A stretch of 6,529 nucleotides of DNA from an uncultured Gaiellaceae bacterium. GTDB taxonomy: Bacteria > Actinomycetota > Thermoleophilia > Gaiellales > Gaiellaceae. Both the position numbers and the translations under genes were made by a program. This document shows positions 5,893 through 6,529 of this stretch, in pieces (within the stretch, counting starts at the first letter, position 1; each line of letters starts with the position of its first letter). The stretch lies in the NCBI GenBank assembly GCA_955652075.1, contig CATPAS010000380.1:1-6529 (forward strand). The letters run 5' to 3'. The notes beneath the pieces were generated by a model. That model saw only the letters and a list, made by a program, of their open reading frames with translations. It had not been told where the DNA came from and made no database searches.

Positions 5893-6529
<637 letters not shown>

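Overview
The window is about 6.5 kb of GC-rich bacterial chromosome. Frequent GTG, TTG and probably CTG starts, strong G/C bias at third codon positions, an FprA-type ferredoxin reductase and an actinobacterial-style NuoA suggest a high-GC actinobacterium, possibly of the Thermoleophilia group. That placement is from general impression, not a search. I see no mobile element, CRISPR array, tRNA, rRNA or sign of recent transfer.

Left part (1-492, + strand): the C-terminal part of a P1/S58 (DmpA-type) aminopeptidase that starts upstream of the window. Its stop codon overlaps, tail to tail, the end of a leftward gene.

Middle-left (2531 down to 479, - strand): a leftward run of three genes. First is an A-type iron-sulfur carrier (erpA-like, with an unusual Cys/Gly/acidic C-terminal tail), then a ferredoxin/adrenodoxin-type NADPH reductase (fprA), then a 64-residue zinc-ribbon protein of unknown function.

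Divergent control region (2532-2686): about 155 bp between erpA and nuoA. It has several short inverted repeats. The most notable is a pair of mutually exclusive hairpins just before nuoA, one of which would hide the nuoA ribosome binding site.

Right part (2687-6529, + strand): the first six genes of a respiratory complex I operon in the usual order, nuoA-B-C-D-E-F. nuoF runs off the right edge. Adjacent genes overlap by 1 to 10 bases with the starts chosen here, so translation is probably coupled. NuoB, C and D form the quinone-proximal connecting arm, NuoE and F the NADH-oxidising tip, and NuoA part of the membrane arm.

No wholly new system stands out. The points worth a second look are the competing hairpins in front of nuoA, the probable CTG start of nuoC, a Gly-to-Phe change in the FMN loop of NuoF, the start of nuoB, and the ErpA tail. 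A shared theme of the divergent pair is iron-sulfur supply next to an iron-sulfur-rich enzyme.
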